In this document: piece by piece, positions 1 to 4,871 of the stretch
Layout: each line of letters opens with the position of its first letter
Numbering within the stretch: the stretch's first letter is position 1
Assembly: GCA_946535695.1 (NCBI GenBank)
Contig: CAMNDS010000034.1
Location: 1 to 8,308, forward strand
Length of the DNA: 8,308 nucleotides
Direction of reading: 5' to 3'
Source of the DNA: an uncultured Clostridia bacterium
GTDB taxonomy: Bacteria; Bacillota; Clostridia; Oscillospirales; Acutalibacteraceae
Notes under the pieces: generated by a model
The model's database searches: none
Told to the model about the DNA's origin: nothing
Seen by the model: only the letters and a program-made list of their open reading frames with translations
Translations under genes and position numbers: made by a program

Positions 1-457
1 CAGCTTTAAAAAAATCTTTTCCGTCATATAAAGATTCCATAAGTGCGCATATAACTTCTGTATCAGTCTGGGAAATAAATTTGATATTTCTCCTTTTAAG
101 CGACTTTTTGAGTTCAAGATAATTTTCAATTATACCATTATGAACAATTGCAAACTTACCAGCTCCACTCATATGAGGATGTGCATTTATATCCGATGGC
201 ACCCCATGAGTCGCCCATCGAGTATGGGCTATTCCGGAATTTACTTCAAATTTCTTTTTCAAATTAAAATTTGTTGATTTACTAATTGCATTGCGAAGTA
301 TCGAAATTCTACCTTTCTTTTTAAGTAAATTTATTTTTTTATCACCACAAACAGCAATTCCAGAAGAATCATAACCACGATATTCAAGTTTTTCAATAGA
401 ATTTAATAAAAATTCAACTGGATTATTATTACCTACATAACCTACTATTCCACACAT
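1..457 (-). CDS. glmS: Glutamine--fructose-6-phosphate aminotransferase, N-terminal part (runs off the window)
   Basis: The enzyme makes glucosamine-6-phosphate from fructose-6-phosphate and glutamine, the first committed step to UDP-GlcNAc and peptidoglycan. It is cytosolic. The 152 visible residues are the class II glutamine amidotransferase domain. They start MCGIVGYVG, so Cys2 is the N-terminal nucleophile once Met is removed. EYRGYDSSGIAV lies at about 25-36, HTRWATHG at 78-85, NAHPH at 91-95, HNGIIENY at 106-113 and TDTE at 131-134, all typical of GlmS. The isomerase (SIS) domains lie beyond base 1. The ATG at 457 is set by the Cys2 requirement and by GAGAGGTG about 7 nt upstream. The predicted 5' leader is only about 25 nt, so there is no room for a glmS ribozyme. 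Family identification is secure; only the 3' end is missing. Confidence 0.97.
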   Translation of the reverse strand, partial: MCGIVGYVGNNNPVEFLLNSIEKLEYRGYDSSGIAVCGDKKINLLKKKGRISILRNAISKSTNFNLKKKFEVNSGIAHTRWATHGVPSDINAHPHMSGAGKFAIVHNGIIENYLELKKSLKRRNIKFISQTDTEVICALMESLYDGKDFFKA

Positions 458-488
458 ATTGAGCACCTCTCAAATAAAATAAAGCTTG

Positions 489-517
489 AATTTACAGCAA
501 AAGAAAAATTAAGTCAA
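489..517 (-). promoter_or_regulatory. Predicted sigma-A-type promoter of glmS
   Basis: On the minus strand TTGACT (512-517) is followed after exactly 17 nt by TAAATT (489-494). The -35 box matches consensus at 5 of 6 positions and the -10 box at 4 of 6. Transcription should start near 482, giving a leader of about 25 nt that contains the GAGAGGTG ribosome binding site. Repeat R1 ends 15 nt upstream of the -35 box. This is inferred from pattern only. Confidence 0.6.
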
Positions 518-532
518 CACCTCAGCCCTAAC

Positions 533-576
533 GGCATTGCTAAAAAAGATAGATACTTTCTCTAGAGCCGCCAGAG
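533..576 (-). repeat. Dispersed 44-bp repeat, copy R1 (minus orientation)
   Basis: Read on the minus strand this copy starts CTCTGGCGGCTCTAGAG, which can fold as TCTCTGG/CTAGAGA with one G-U pair. It ends TATCTTTTTTAGCAATGCC. It matches R2 (1230-1273) at about 36 of 44 positions without gaps; R3 (4708-4751) shares chiefly the T-rich end. R1 and R2 are inverted relative to each other around the 671-1171 ORF. R1 ends 15 nt before the proposed glmS -35 box. A TIR, a protein-binding site or a RNA hairpin are all possible; function is unknown. Confidence 0.75.
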
Positions 577-627
577 ATAATTTATCTTATAATCTTTATT
601 TTTTTTGAAATAATTTACGCAAAATTC

Positions 628-657
628 TTGACAAAAAGAAATTGTAAGTCTTATTAG
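628..657 (+). promoter_or_regulatory. Weak candidate promoter upstream of the 166-codon ORF
   Basis: A perfect TTGACA (628-633) is followed after 18 nt by TATTAG (652-657), which matches the -10 consensus at only 4 of 6 positions. Transcription would start near 664, just 7 nt before the TTG at 671, leaving no space for a Shine-Dalgarno site. This could be a chance match in AT-rich DNA. Confidence 0.25.
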
Positions 658-670
658 AAGACACAAGAGT

Positions 671-1171
671 TTGCAAATCATCGTAGATAAATTACAAAAA
701 GGTCCGAAAAAACTTCCAACTAATATTACTAACAATCTTGATATTATATGCTTCAAAGAATTAAAAAAAAATAGAACTTTAGATCAATTAATTGAAAAAG
801 TTAAAAAATTTTGGGGTTTAGCTGAAAGCGGTAAAATTTGGGAAAAATTCTCATTTGCTAGATTTATAAAATCAGTTACTTTCGAAGGTTACGAGCTTGA
901 AAAAGTTGAAAGTTTGGAAGATATAGAAAAATTGACTAAAGCTAAAATAGATACATTATATGGGTTTTTAGAAGATATATTTAATAGCAATGTTGAATTA
1001 GATTGTGTAAAATATGATGAAGGGATTGCAATTCGTATAACTGAAAAAAATCAAGAAAAAAATATTGAAGTAGAGTTCTATGACAATACTGTAGTTGTTT
1101 CATCTTTCCAAATAGGAAGTGAAAACGTTAATGGTTTGGGTGATTTGTATTCGGTAGCATTTAAATTGTAA
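671..1171 (+). CDS. Hypothetical protein, 166 codons; possibly a 5'-truncated gene
   Basis: I do not recognise this protein. It is hydrophilic and lysine/glutamate-rich, with no signal peptide or membrane segment. The first two thirds look helical (for example DQLIEKVKKFWGLAES and LEDIEKLTKAKIDTLYGFLEDIF). The last 50 residues look like beta strands (IAIRITEKN, IEVEFYDNTVVVSSFQIG). The only available start is the TTG at 671; the frame opens after a TGA at 629-631. There is no Shine-Dalgarno site before it, unlike every other real gene in the window, and no internal Met. The ORF may therefore be a remnant that lost its true start, or a leaderless gene. It lies between inverted repeats R1 and R2 and faces away from glmS. 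The composition looks protein-like, so I keep it as a coding region with modest confidence in the start. Confidence 0.5.
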   Translation: MQIIVDKLQKGPKKLPTNITNNLDIICFKELKKNRTLDQLIEKVKKFWGLAESGKIWEKFSFARFIKSVTFEGYELEKVESLEDIEKLTKAKIDTLYGFLEDIFNSNVELDCVKYDEGIAIRITEKNQEKNIEVEFYDNTVVVSSFQIGSENVNGLGDLYSVAFKL

Positions 1172-1183
1172 AAAAAACACTTA

Positions 1184-1210
1184 ACATTTTACGCAAAAAT
1201 TTGAAAATGT
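1184..1210 (+). other. Stem-loop 12 nt after the 166-codon ORF
   Basis: ACATTTT (1184-1190) pairs with AAAATGT (1204-1210), and CAAA/TTTG can extend the stem inward past a 3-nt bulge. It is not followed by a T run, so it is not a classical intrinsic terminator. It could protect the mRNA end or be chance in AT-rich DNA. Confidence 0.3.
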
Positions 1211-1229
1211 GAAACGTGAAAAGGTTTCC

Positions 1230-1273
1230 CTCTGGCGTCTCCGGAAGAAATATTTATCTTTTTTAGTAATGCC
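1230..1273 (+). repeat. Dispersed 44-bp repeat, copy R2 (plus orientation)
   Basis: It starts CTCTGGCGTCTCCGGAAG and ends TATCTTTTTTAGTAATGCC. It is about 82% identical to R1 on the opposite strand and shares the T-rich end and AGYAATRCC tail with R3. The imperfect hairpin CCTCTGG/CCGGAAG (loop CGTCT) is kept although its sequence differs from R1. Unlike R1 and R3, no convincing -35 box follows 15 nt downstream. The copy lies between the convergent 671-1171 ORF and the ynbB-like gene. Confidence 0.75.
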
Positions 1274-1325
1274 AAGTTAAAGACCATAATATCAAAGATA
1301 GTTTGTTTTATTTATTATAATATGA

Positions 1326-2474
1326 TTATTTTTTTAAAATTAAATTCAATGCGTTAATTAATGTGTATTTTGCCAAATAAAAATTAGTACCACCCTGAAA
1401 CCATAATGTGTAAGGCTCTTTTAAAGGCGCGTCGGCTGATAATTCTATCGATGAACCAGATATAAATCCACCAGAAGCCATTATAATTTTGTAATCATAT
1501 CCCGGCATTTCCCAGGGTTCTGGAATTAAAAATGAGTCTATAGGAGAGTTATTTTGTATGCACTTACAAAAAATTCTCAAATTTTCTTCGCTTTTTAAAT
1601 TTATTGCAGTTATTATGTCTGCTCGCTCCTCGTGAAATTTTGGAAAAACTTCAAAGCCTGCTTGTTCAAACAACTTTGATGCAAATACTGCGGTTTTTAA
1701 CGCTTCACGTACTGCCAAAGGTGCATAAAATAGCCCCATCAGTAGCTCCCTATTAAAATATGATGCACCTGTATTTTTGAGTCCAGGTGCCAAAAATCTT
1801 TGTTCGCACAGATCAACTAACTCTTTTTTACCTGCAATATAGCCTCCCGAAGGAGCAATTCCTGCTCCAGGATTTTTTATAAGTGAACCCACTATTAAAT
1901 CAGCTCCAACTTCTGTAGGTTCTTGCTCTTGCACGAATTCTCCATAACAATTATCAACTAAAATAATGCTTTTTGGTGAAATTTTTCGTATTTTCTTTAT
2001 TAAACATTCGATTTCATAAATTTTTAATGATTTTCTCAAAGTATAGCCCATCGAACGTTGCAAATAAACAACTTTTGGTAAATTTTTTAAAAAAAATTCA
2101 ATATTATCATTTAAAAAATCACAAATTTGGTAATTAATATTAAAATCTCCTAATGAACAACAATTTTTGCCATTTATTACTTGCTCAAGAGTGTCATAAG
2201 GTTTGCCGGTTATAAATAAAATTGCATCTTTTGGGCGCAAAACAGCGAAAATAGCTGTGGCTATCGCATGTGTACCACTGACAAAATTTGAACTTACAAT
2301 CGCACTCTCTGCACCAAAAGATTGTGCAAAAACATTATTTATAATTTTACGCCCAATGTTACCATACCCATATCCTGTAGAACTCGCAAAGTGAGCTTCA
2401 CTGACTTTATTAATTTGAAATGCTTTTAAAATTTTTTTTGAATTATTCTCGCAAATTTTTTCAATTATATCCAA
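1326..2474 (-). CDS. ynbB: PLP-dependent YnbB / methionine gamma-lyase-like family protein
   Basis: This is a 382-residue fold-type I PLP enzyme of the family called 'methionine gamma-lyase family protein', formerly 'aluminium resistance protein' (Bacillus YnbB). Its physiological reaction is poorly established, so I do not assign a substrate. Family landmarks are KVSEAHFASSTGYGYGNIGR (23-42), VSGTHAI (65-71), RPKDAILFITGKPYDTLEQV (80-99), the PLP aspartate in LVDNCYGEF (D174) and the Schiff-base lysine in GSLIKNPGAG (K200). The C-terminal GGFISGSSIELSADAPLKEPY is also typical. It is slightly shorter than the usual 410-430 residues, mainly because the DFNINY-to-KVVYLQR segment (about 111-139) is compressed. 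The TTG at 2474 is chosen because AAGGAT lies about 8 nt upstream. It follows the 254-aa membrane gene at 112 bp on the same strand. All catalytic residues appear intact. Confidence 0.9.
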   Translation of the reverse strand: MDIIEKICENNSKKILKAFQINKVSEAHFASSTGYGYGNIGRKIINNVFAQSFGAESAIVSSNFVSGTHAIATAIFAVLRPKDAILFITGKPYDTLEQVINGKNCCSLGDFNINYQICDFLNDNIEFFLKNLPKVVYLQRSMGYTLRKSLKIYEIECLIKKIRKISPKSIILVDNCYGEFVQEQEPTEVGADLIVGSLIKNPGAGIAPSGGYIAGKKELVDLCEQRFLAPGLKNTGASYFNRELLMGLFYAPLAVREALKTAVFASKLFEQAGFEVFPKFHEERADIITAINLKSEENLRIFCKCIQNNSPIDSFLIPEPWEMPGYDYKIIMASGGFISGSSIELSADAPLKEPYTLWFQGGTNFYLAKYTLINALNLILKK

Positions 2475-2476
2475 TT

Positions 2477-2575
2477 TTAATCCTTAATTTTATTACAAAG
2501 TAAATGAACAGTTGCCAAAATACAACCGCTCACCTTAAACTTTTGCTTTAGCAAATCATAAACATAAAACTTAAA
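2477..2575 (-). other. Possible 32-codon ORF remnant between the membrane gene and ynbB
   Basis: Between a TAG at 2576-2578 and a TAA at 2477-2479 the minus strand is open for 32 codons. They read like real protein (segments FYVYDLLKQKFKV and GCILATVHLLCNKIKD). There is no ATG; the only starts are a TTG and a GTG without a clear Shine-Dalgarno site. The TAA lies inside the AAGGATTAA leader of ynbB, so translation here could couple to ynbB. It may be the tail of a lost gene or chance. Confidence 0.2.
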
Positions 2576-2586
2576 CTAAAAACGCA

Positions 2587-3351
2587 TTAATCATTATTAC
2601 TAAATATGGTGAATTCATCAGCCAAGTTATTATTATTATTAACTAACGAACCATTAAAAGCATTTTCGCTTTCTTTAATAGCTTGAACAATTGGATTTTT
2701 TTCAAGACCTTTTTGAATACTTTCAATGTAGGCATCTATTTCCTTTTGCTTTTCACCCACATTTTTGCTATTTTTATCTGAATGTAACAAATTACCACCA
2801 TTGAATTTCCATTTTAATCCGCCTTTTCCATCTGAAAATACTACAACTTCTTTTAAATTAACACCCTCAGGAGCTTTAACATCAGACAATTTACGGAATT
2901 CACATTGAATAGAACCAGCGCTATCTTGATTTATTACATTCCATTTTTTCAAAGCATTTTCTAAATCTTCACCTTTAAGATTTTTATTATTTTCCAATTT
3001 TTTAACAATTTCTTCATTTACTTTAAAACGAATGCTTTTACCATTATCGGAGAAAAAACAAAAATCAACACCACCTATATCATTACCTTGGCACAAATTG
3101 ATTTTCAAACAATTTGCTCGATTGGCTTTAGCCAATTTCGAATAACTACTTAAAGATACATTTCCAACACCGACCAACCTTTTACCAAAATCAGTAAATT
3201 TCACTAAACATATTGCACCAACCGCACCAGCTAATGCACTGCCGATGAAGGTAAACATACCATCCATAGCCTTAGTATTTAGGTTTGCCGAGCCTATGCC
3301 CAACGCAGCAACAACTGCTAACATTTTCGCACGATCAGAACGTTTAAACAT
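2587..3351 (-). CDS. Membrane-anchored protein of unknown function, 254 aa
   Basis: I do not recognise a family. The N-terminus MFKRSDRAKMLAVVAALGIGS is basic then hydrophobic, like a signal sequence or signal anchor. A second hydrophobic stretch, MFTFIGSALAGAVGAICLV, follows at about 32-50. The remaining 200 residues are hydrophilic and lysine/asparagine-rich. They include a run of alternating strands and charged loops (about 75-180), a likely helix EKQKEIDAYIESIQKGLEK (about 198-216) and an Asn-rich tail (NNNNN) near the end. The ATG at 3351 is preferred over the in-frame ATG at 3366, because GGGGTG sits 7 nt before it and overlaps the upstream start. The layout (basic start, two hydrophobic segments, soluble C-part) resembles the broken gene at 3614-4457, so they may be paralogous; sequence similarity is not obvious by eye. 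Location would be the cell envelope. Confidence 0.75.
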   Translation of the reverse strand: MFKRSDRAKMLAVVAALGIGSANLNTKAMDGMFTFIGSALAGAVGAICLVKFTDFGKRLVGVGNVSLSSYSKLAKANRANCLKINLCQGNDIGGVDFCFFSDNGKSIRFKVNEEIVKKLENNKNLKGEDLENALKKWNVINQDSAGSIQCEFRKLSDVKAPEGVNLKEVVVFSDGKGGLKWKFNGGNLLHSDKNSKNVGEKQKEIDAYIESIQKGLEKNPIVQAIKESENAFNGSLVNNNNNLADEFTIFSNND

Positions 3352-3382
3352 AACAAAACACCCCATATATATATAAATTTAA

Positions 3383-3404
3383 ACACAATGTGTTAAACAA
3401 CACA
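3383..3404. promoter_or_regulatory. Overlapping inverted repeats upstream of the 254-aa membrane gene
   Basis: ACACA-A-TGTGT (3383-3393) overlaps TGTGTT-AAAC-AACACA (3389-3404). The shared TGTGT arm can pair with either flank, so this is either a double operator or two mutually exclusive RNA hairpins. It lies just downstream of the start site predicted from the -10 box at 3414-3419, a position typical of repressor operators. No regulator is identified. Confidence 0.35.
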
Positions 3405-3413
3405 CCTAAGCAT

Positions 3414-3443
3414 ATAATAACACGCAATAAAGTAAAAATGCAA
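3414..3443 (-). promoter_or_regulatory. Weak candidate promoter of the 254-aa membrane gene
   Basis: On the minus strand TTGCAT (3438-3443) is followed after 18 nt by TATTAT (3414-3419, 5 of 6 to consensus). The -35 match is poor. Transcription would begin near 3407. The -35 box overlaps the hairpin at 3434-3451. Confidence 0.3.
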
Positions 3444-3460
3444 GCATTTTTTTGTTTTTT
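3434..3460. terminator. Terminator-like hairpin with long T run
   Basis: AAAAATGC (3434-3441), a 2-nt loop and GCATTTTT (3444-3451) form an 8-bp stem, followed on the plus strand by a T run reaching about 3470. On the minus strand the hairpin is followed by TTTTTACTTTATT, so it may end leftward transcripts from the broken gene upstream. The stronger T tract faces plus, where no gene is visible. The stem is AU-rich apart from two G-C pairs, so efficiency is doubtful. Confidence 0.4.
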
Positions 3461-3518
3461 TTTTTACAAGACATAAATAGAATGACTAAAAGTGAATAGA
3501 AGTAATAAATTCTTAAAA

Positions 3519-3615
3519 AATAAGACTTCTTTCGAAACTGGTAAAAGATATTCTCGGCTTACGATCAGTGAAAATATTCATTATTTAATTTTTAAGTTTC
3601 AAAAGAAGTTTTATT
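3519..3615. mobile_element. 97-bp inverted-repeat element (MITE-like)
   Basis: Two 21-bp arms, 3519-3539 (containing GACTTCTTTCGAAACT) and 3595-3615 (containing AGTTTCAAAAGAAGT), are inverted copies matching at 19 of 21 positions around a 55-bp centre with no ORF. Arms this long with a short noncoding centre suggest a miniature inverted-repeat transposable element. The GACTTCTTTCGAAA end reminds me, from memory only, of IS5-group ends. No clear target duplication is visible. The right arm overlaps the first two bases (plus-strand order) of the stop codon of the 3614-4457 reading frame. A large terminator hairpin without a T tail is the alternative. Confidence 0.5.
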
Positions 3616-4108
3616 ATCTGATCCACTGATTGTCAACTTTGTAAAATTCAAAACTATTATTTTCTTTTAACACAAAAAAATTAACATAAGTAGCCGCAAA
3701 ACATAGCACATCAAGAGAATCCAATTTTTTATGCTTTATAGAAATTGCCTTTTTATCATCTGAGTTTTTATAATCAATAAACATGCTATCAACATTTCCA
3801 TAAAATGATACTTCTCCGGTTTTAAGACTCTCGATGAATTGTTTAATATCATTTTTTGCCACTACACGTTCTGGTGGTAACGCATCTAAAACTTCATTTT
3901 CCCTTTCTAAAATCGTATTCAATGCTATTTTAACATTTTTAGAATAAAATTCACTCATTTCTTGTTCAAAGCCACAGAGTTGTAAAAATTCATTGAATTT
4001 ACCCATACAGTTCATTACAGCTTCTTGATTGCTCATCACTTTAGCACTTTTTTGTTTTCCATTTTTGGATTTATTGGCATCTAAAACTTTAGCCATTTTA
4101 TTACTTTT

Positions 4109-4186
4109 AATGTTAGTTGATATTTCAACAATGTTGTCATCATCTTTAGTATTATTTAGTACTTCATCAATGTTGTTATTATCTTT
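4109..4186 (-). repeat. Tandem 39-nt duplication inside the broken gene
   Basis: On the minus strand the unit at 4148-4186 (encoding KDNNNIDEVLNNT) is followed directly by a diverged copy at 4109-4147 (encoding KDDDNIVEISTNI). The units share AAAGATRATRACAACATTG at their start. The frame shift between the transmembrane part and the C-terminal part lies at the outer edge of the first unit, so slippage or unequal exchange in this array may have caused it. Confidence 0.6.
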
Positions 4187-4322
4187 ATTTTACTCAAGCA
4201 TTTAACACCTAAAACTGCTGCCATAACCGCTACGGTAGCTGTTAATGCTCCGCCAATTCCTAATTGACATTTATGATTTTTAACCCAATTGATAAATCCT
4301 CTATTTGAATTTTTAGTAGCCT

Positions 4323-4331
4323 CCCCCCCCC
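4323..4331. repeat. Nine-base C tract (G in the coding strand)
   Basis: A run of nine C is strikingly out of place in DNA this AT-rich. It lies inside the coding part of the 4457-start gene, straight after the codon for residue 42. Lengths of 8, 9 and 10 give products of about 45, 65 and 100 residues respectively. Such tracts slip in replication and are also error-prone in sequencing. Confidence 0.85.
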
Positions 4332-4495
4332 TACTGCCTCAAGGGTTTGCAGGTTTTGAGTTTTAACTTTATTTAACTCCATCGCCGAAGTTTTGCCACC
4401 CGAAAAACGAAGTAAAAGCAAGAGTAATGCGATTTTGTTCCTACCGAATTTTCTCATAAAAACTCACCTCATACTGGAATTTTGAATAACGTTTT

Positions 4496-4511
4496 TTGAG
4501 CAAATGCTCAA
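4496..4511. promoter_or_regulatory. Perfect palindrome at the start of the broken membrane gene's transcript
   Basis: TTGAGCAAATGCTCAA has 6-bp perfect arms and a 4-nt centre. It begins 2 nt after the start site predicted from the promoter at 4520-4547. It would act as a repressor operator, or as a 5' stem protecting the mRNA. It is not followed by a T run in the direction of the gene, so it is not an attenuator. Confidence 0.4.
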
Positions 4512-4519
4512 CATTTTAG

Positions 4520-4547
4520 ATTATATAACAATAAAAAAATTTGTCAA
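4520..4547 (-). promoter_or_regulatory. Strong consensus promoter of the broken membrane gene
   Basis: On the minus strand TTGACA (4542-4547) and TATAAT (4520-4525) both match consensus perfectly, with a 16-nt AT-rich spacer. Transcription should start near 4513, giving a leader of about 55 nt that contains the palindrome at 4496-4511 and the GAGGTG site. This promoter faces away from the parE promoter. Confidence 0.75.
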
Positions 4548-4766
4548 GCGTAAGTTGATATTTTTTATGAAAATTTTTACTTTACACATTAAATTCGAGG
4601 AAAGTTCAAAAACCATAAATGCAAAGAAAATGTAAAGAATGTGGAAAAACATTTCTTGATACAAAATGTATAAATGCAACAATGTAAAAGATTCGACATC
4701 ACTTTTTACGGCGGCGCCAGAAGGGAATAAATATCTTTTTTTAGCAATACCCAATTTGGAGTAGCA
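4548..4766. other. Divergent intergenic region between the membrane gene and the parE promoter
   Basis: No full gene is visible here. The stretch is AT-rich. On the plus strand a 22-codon ORF (4619-4687) begins MQRKCKECGKTF, with a CxxC pair like a zinc-ribbon knuckle, but its only purine-rich site (GAGGAAAG) is about 15 nt away, too far for normal initiation. The decamer ATAAATGCAA occurs twice (4616-4625, 4671-4680). Repeat R3 occupies 4708-4751. An 87-codon minus-strand frame across 4521-4784 overlaps both promoters and has no ribosome binding site, so I do not call it. Confidence 0.5.
4708..4751 (+). repeat. Dispersed 44-bp repeat, copy R3 (plus orientation)
   Basis: It carries GGCGGCGCCAGAAG followed by AATAAATATC, seven T and AGCAATACC. 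Similarity to R1 and R2 is strong in the right half (TATC, T run, AGYAATRCC) and looser on the left, where GGCGGC is shared with R1. It ends exactly 15 nt before the proposed -35 box of parE, the same distance as R1 from the glmS -35 box. In AT-rich surroundings the GC-rich left half stands out. Confidence 0.65.
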
Positions 4767-4797
4767 TTGTACATAAACAATCAAAAAATGATATAAT
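4767..4797 (+). promoter_or_regulatory. Predicted extended -10 promoter of the parE-parC operon
   Basis: TGATATAAT at 4789-4797 is a perfect extended -10 element. A partial -35, TTGTAC, lies at 4767-4772 with a long 19-nt spacer; extended -10 promoters tolerate a weak -35. Transcription should start near 4804, giving a leader of about 68 nt before the ATG at 4872. No terminator or riboswitch is visible in that leader. Confidence 0.6.
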
Positions 4798-4871
4798 GAA
4801 GAATATTGTTACAAAACAATAGTTTACAAAAAATAAAAATCATAAAAACAATGAATTGGGTGGTGATTTTT

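Larger units (their letters stand above)
3614..4457 (-). pseudogene. Broken (or frame-switching) membrane protein gene, two frameshifts
   Basis: Three reading frames join into one plausible protein of no family I know. Frame 1 starts at the ATG at 4457, seven nt after GAGGTG, and gives a signal-like MRKFGRNKIALLLLLLRFSG and about 42 sensible residues, up to a run of nine G (4323-4331). As written, translation continues out of register and stops after 65 aa. One extra G would open frame 2, which contains the hydrophobic helix LGIGGALTATVAVMAAVLGV and runs to about 100 aa. Frame 3 is open from 4189 to the TAA at 3614-3616 with no Shine-Dalgarno site. It begins with two related Lys/Asp/Asn-rich 13-residue units and continues, from the ATG at 4096, with 160 residues: a helical middle and a C-terminal strand region ending YKVDNQWIR. 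The homopolymer could be a phase-variation switch, but the second shift near 4184-4195 suggests decay. Separate translation from 4096 remains possible. Confidence 0.65.

Noticed and set aside
458..482. glmS ribozyme in the glmS leader
   Set aside because: The predicted leader is about 25 nt and the region further upstream lacks the conserved ribozyme core; the GGCGCCAGAA string in R3 is only a short chance resemblance to its 5' end.
562..756. 64-codon minus-strand ORF with hydrophobic N-terminus
   Set aside because: It overlaps the 166-codon plus ORF and repeat R1, has no ribosome binding site and its C-terminal part is encoded by the repeat; it looks like a shadow.
3501..3615. CRISPR-like or attachment-site repeats
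   Set aside because: The repeated arms are inverted and occur once as a pair; there are no regularly spaced direct repeats and no integrase gene in the window.
4521..4784. 87-codon minus-strand ORF across the divergent promoter region
   Set aside because: It covers repeat R3 and overlaps both predicted promoters, lacks a Shine-Dalgarno site and its second half is low-complexity Phe/Ile/Leu typical of reading AT-rich DNA.
4806..4871. N-terminal extension of parE to the TTG at 4806 or ATG at 4851
   Set aside because: The predicted transcription start is near 4804 and no ribosome binding site precedes either codon, whereas GGTGG precedes the ATG at 4872, where family similarity begins shortly after.
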